Positions 61,194-64,000 of a stretch of DNA of 64,000 nucleotides are shown here, in pieces. Within the stretch, counting starts at the first letter, position 1. Every line of letters begins with the position of its first letter. This DNA comes from Acetobacterium bakii (lineage in GTDB: Bacteria; Bacillota; Clostridia; Eubacteriales; Eubacteriaceae). The position numbers and the translations under genes are program-made. Where the stretch lies: NCBI RefSeq assembly GCF_001263355.1, contig NZ_LGYO01000067.1, positions 1-64,000 on the forward strand, given 5' to 3'. Under the pieces are notes generated by a model. The model was not told where the DNA came from. It was given only the letters and a program-made list of their open reading frames with translations, and made no database searches.

Positions 61194-61940
61194 ATGAAGT
61201 TTAAAAACTTGCTGATTACTGATATAATGAAGTTAAAATCAACACCGATTCTCTGGGTGCATCTGTTGGCCCCGATACTGGCACTGATTGTATTTTTGAG
61301 TTATTTTTCGGTGAGCCCCTGGGATACGGTCATGAAGCAAAAAACCTACATGACCGCCATGTGCATGGCATTTCCGATTCTGATTGCGGTGATGACATCC
61401 ATGGTGGCGGAAGACGAATACATTTCCGGCAATTACCAGAACCTACTGGGGAGCTATAATCGGAAATGGTCGGCGCTGATGAGCAAATTTCTGGTGCTGG
61501 CTGCCCTGGGAGGACTTAGCACGATCATTGCGGTGATGGGCTTTTACCTGGGGTTTGCGAATATGACGCTATCTTTGCCGTTGCTGACCTATGTGATGTT
61601 AACCTTTATTTTAATAGGATGCAGTTTGTTTCTGTATGCCTTTCATTTATTTTTAAGCCTGCGCTTTTCAAAAGCGGTTTCCATCGGCATCGGGATTTTC
61701 GAAGCATTAATCGCCGCCCTTTTCCGAACCGGAATGGGGGATGGCCGATGGCCGTTTTTCCCCTGTTCCTGGAGTATCCGCTTTACCTGGTTTACGGTGA
61801 TGCAGCAATCCCATGACGTGATCAGCCCGGATCCTTTGATGGGTTTGGGAGTGATTCTGGGTGTTGGGGTCACCATGCTTTCCATTCTGATGCTGATGGT
61901 GTGGTTTGAAAATTGGGATGGTCATAAATCAGAAGAATAG
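61194..61940 (+). CDS. Lantibiotic-immunity ABC permease subunit (LanG-like)
   Basis: A 248-residue six-helix permease, second of the pair. The opening MKFKNLLITDIMKLKSTPILW is typical of this family (short amphipathic start with LKSTP before helix 1). It lies with zero gap after 61193 and 9 bp before the response regulator. It should form a heteromeric channel with the 60468 permease, driven by the 59770 ATPase. Confidence 0.8.
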   Translation: MKFKNLLITDIMKLKSTPILWVHLLAPILALIVFLSYFSVSPWDTVMKQKTYMTAMCMAFPILIAVMTSMVAEDEYISGNYQNLLGSYNRKWSALMSKFLVLAALGGLSTIIAVMGFYLGFANMTLSLPLLTYVMLTFILIGCSLFLYAFHLFLSLRFSKAVSIGIGIFEALIAALFRTGMGDGRWPFFPCSWSIRFTWFTVMQQSHDVISPDPLMGLGVILGVGVTMLSILMLMVWFENWDGHKSEE

Positions 61941-61949
61941 GAGCAAAAA

Positions 61950-62612
61950 ATGGCAAATATATTAGTGGTGGATGATGATCCGGGGATTCTCGATCTGGTC
62001 GCCAATGTTTTGGGCAAAAGCGGTCATCAGGTTAAAAAAATGAACAATCCCATGAATGTCTTAAATGAAAACCTGGACTATTATCAGCTGATTATCCTGG
62101 ATATTATGATGCCGGGGCTTAATGGCTTCGAATTGTGTGAAAGGATCCGCAACCAGGTCGATTGCCCGATTCTGTTTTTAACGGCCAAAGCCGAAGCCGA
62201 GGGGCTTGTCCAGGGCCTTGGCCTGGGAGCCGATGACTACATTGCCAAACCTTTTGCGATCAAGGAACTGAGAGCCCGCATCGATGCCCATCTCAGACGG
62301 GAAGAACGGAAACGCAGCCATGGATTTACGGTGGGAAACTGTCGTTTTTTTATGGCAGGCAAAACCTGCTATGTGGGTGATGTCCAGGTGACTCTGACCA
62401 AAAGTGAATATCAGATAGCGGAAATGCTGGCCCTTCATCATGGCCAGGTTTTTTCAAAGGAGCAGATCTACGAGTCGGTATTCGGTGTTTTTGGAGAGAG
62501 CGACAACAGCGTGATTGTGGAACATGTGAAAAACATTCGCGGGAAGCTGGCTTTAGAAAACGAAGCTCCCATTAAAACCGTTTGGGGAGTGGGTTATAAA
62601 TGGGAAGACTGA
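61950..62612 (+). CDS. OmpR-family response regulator of the immunity operon
   Basis: A 220-residue regulator. Receiver with VDDD and phospho-acceptor Asp51 (ILDIMMPG), LTAKAEAEG and KPFAIKELRAR; a winged-helix effector ending VEHVKNIRGKLALENEA and GVGYKWED. Start ATG with AGGAG. It overlaps the kinase by one base (TGATG). It probably activates the operon from the 59706 promoter when the kinase senses a peptide, by analogy with NisR, SpaR or CprR. Confidence 0.9.
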   Translation: MANILVVDDDPGILDLVANVLGKSGHQVKKMNNPMNVLNENLDYYQLIILDIMMPGLNGFELCERIRNQVDCPILFLTAKAEAEGLVQGLGLGADDYIAKPFAIKELRARIDAHLRREERKRSHGFTVGNCRFFMAGKTCYVGDVQVTLTKSEYQIAEMLALHHGQVFSKEQIYESVFGVFGESDNSVIVEHVKNIRGKLALENEAPIKTVWGVGYKWED

Positions 62613-63973
62613 TGAAAAAAGAGAAAACCCTGCGGCTCATATTTATCCGGTTCGTGGGTTTGATGGTGGGGTTTAGTTTAGTCATTGCGACCATTAATTA
62701 TACAGTCTTTATTTATGCTACCAATACCGATGCCATTCTGCCCGCAAATTATGCCGAGACGGCCATTTCTGAGAATAGGGAATTGTTAGGTAGTACGCCT
62801 GCGGTCACACCAGAAATGGTTCCGGATGTAGCGGCGTTCGGGGTTTTCGATTTAAACGGTAATTATCAGTATGGCTCATTATCCCAGAAGACAGTGAAGT
62901 CGATATGGGAAAAATATCAGAATGGAGCATCTTCACTGACTGGTTGGCAATTCCTTTATGATATTCCACGAAGCAATGGGGTTTTGCTGATCACCTATCC
63001 TATTTCCATGCAATTCAGCGATCCGGTCCTGCGGCAGTGGTTCCCCAACATTGAGCTGCTCTGGCTGCTGTCATTTGTGCTGGAAATCATCTTACTGATC
63101 ATTATTCTATCCTGGAACTTCGGGAGTTATTTAGGCAAAAAGATTACAGTTCTCCAGTCAGTTTCCCAAAACATTGCCAGGCAGAATCTTGATTTTGATT
63201 TTGGAAACAGTGATATTACAGAAATCAACCAGGTATTGGACAGTCTTTATAACATGCGGGATGGTTTAAAAGTATCATTGCTTACCCAATGGAAAATTGA
63301 AAAAACAAAACAGGATCAAATAGAAGCCCTCGCTCATGATATCAAAACACCTTTAACCATTGTCAAAGGGAATGCCGAGCTGCTGGGTGAAACGGCTCTG
63401 GATAACGAACAGGAGCGCTACAAAAAATACATCCTTGAGAATGCTATTCAAATGGAAGGGTATATCAATCAACTGGTGGAACTTTCACAACTGGCTGAAC
63501 CGCAGAGATTGAATTTCAATAAGGTATCGGTGCCGGAACTGATGGATTCCATTCATGAACAGACGAGGGGATTGATGATTAAAAAAAACATCGAGCTGGT
63601 GTGGCAGGAAGAGAATCTGGCAAAAGCATTTATTCAGGCCGATGGTGAAAAGCTCCACCGGGCGGTAATGAACGTGATTGGTAATGGGGTTGAATTTACA
63701 CCGAATCATGGGACTCTGGCGGTGACAGTTTTGAAAACAAAGAATACCCTGGTGATCACCGTGATGGACAGTGGCAAAGGCTTTTCAATCCAGGCCCTGC
63801 ACTTTGGCAAAGAACAGTTTTTCAAGTCGGACACTTGCCGAACCAATCATAAACACCATGGAATGGGCTTATATATAGCCAATACTATCATTGAACAGCA
63901 TGGGGGTCGATGTCAATTAGGGAATACCGAACAGGGAGGAAGTGTCGGCATTTTCCTGCCTCTTTTTAGCTAA
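62612..63973 (+). CDS. Sensor histidine kinase of the immunity operon
   Basis: A 453-residue kinase. Two membrane helices flank an extracellular domain of about 110 residues; then comes a HAMP-like linker, HisKA with ALAHDIKTPLTIVK (His241) and HATPase_c with NVIGNGVEFTP, MDSGKGFS and HGMGLYIA. The size of the outside domain and the HDIKTPL form match NisK/SpaK/CprK-type lantibiotic sensors. The start at 62612 is preferred to 62600 because it restarts at the regulator's stop (TGATG). It is the last gene of the operon in the window; 63974-64000 shows nothing. Confidence 0.88.
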   Translation: MKKEKTLRLIFIRFVGLMVGFSLVIATINYTVFIYATNTDAILPANYAETAISENRELLGSTPAVTPEMVPDVAAFGVFDLNGNYQYGSLSQKTVKSIWEKYQNGASSLTGWQFLYDIPRSNGVLLITYPISMQFSDPVLRQWFPNIELLWLLSFVLEIILLIIILSWNFGSYLGKKITVLQSVSQNIARQNLDFDFGNSDITEINQVLDSLYNMRDGLKVSLLTQWKIEKTKQDQIEALAHDIKTPLTIVKGNAELLGETALDNEQERYKKYILENAIQMEGYINQLVELSQLAEPQRLNFNKVSVPELMDSIHEQTRGLMIKKNIELVWQEENLAKAFIQADGEKLHRAVMNVIGNGVEFTPNHGTLAVTVLKTKNTLVITVMDSGKGFSIQALHFGKEQFFKSDTCRTNHKHHGMGLYIANTIIEQHGGRCQLGNTEQGGSVGIFLPLFS

Positions 63974-64000
63974 ATGAATTGACTGATATGATCGTAAATT

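Overview
The window looks like a chromosomal segment of a strictly anaerobic, low-to-moderate GC Firmicute of the Clostridia (Eubacteriaceae/Acetobacterium-like; genus is an inference). Supporting signs are strong AGGAGG-type ribosome sites with several TTG starts, ChW (clostridial hydrophobic W) repeat surface proteins, ferredoxin/flavodoxin-type redox proteins, a small siroheme reductase, many diguanylate cyclases, and an NPKTG sortase signal. No tRNA, rRNA, CRISPR array or intact transposase was found.

Layout. 0-7.5 kb: the 5' end of a secreted ChW protein, a small membrane protein, a LysR regulator divergent from a sulfite/nitrite-reductase-like protein, then a methyltransferase overlapping a radical SAM enzyme fused to a periplasmic-binding-protein-like domain, and a bile-salt-hydrolase-like Ntn hydrolase. 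7.5-20 kb: a GAP-family membrane protein, a TetR regulator, a large chemoreceptor, a flavodoxin-ferredoxin protein, a membrane-bound MutS-like ATPase and three zinc-ribbon proteins. Many gene fragments lie between them. 20-34.6 kb: a secreted ChW/C39-peptidase-like protein, a radical SAM protein, three GGDEF proteins (one also HD-GYP), VanZ, a glycogen branching enzyme, an esterase, and a PadR/DUF2812 pair. 34.6-49.1 kb: a LytTR response regulator and its histidine kinase, a decayed duplicate of that pair, a 3065-residue BspA/InlB/ChW surface protein and a smaller sortase-anchored relative. 49.4-54.1 kb: a CDF-like protein, a GH3-family acyl-amido synthetase and a secreted ChW metalloprotease in one cluster. 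54.2-64 kb: two two-component systems, each with an ABC transporter of the antimicrobial-peptide-resistance kind.

The most interesting signal is regulatory. The same promoter module occurs upstream of the edge ChW gene, the giant BspA gene and the sortase-anchored BspA gene. It has two 9-bp boxes (TATGTCGAG-like) exactly 21 bp apart, then a poor -35, then a -10 beginning 26 nt after the second box. A fourth copy without a -10 lies beside the LytTR regulator. The box geometry is that of LytTR-family sites, which suggests a LytTR-controlled surface-protein regulon. The second theme is gene decay: at least six short fragments of identifiable genes lie in intergenic DNA, several of them partial copies of intact genes in the same window.
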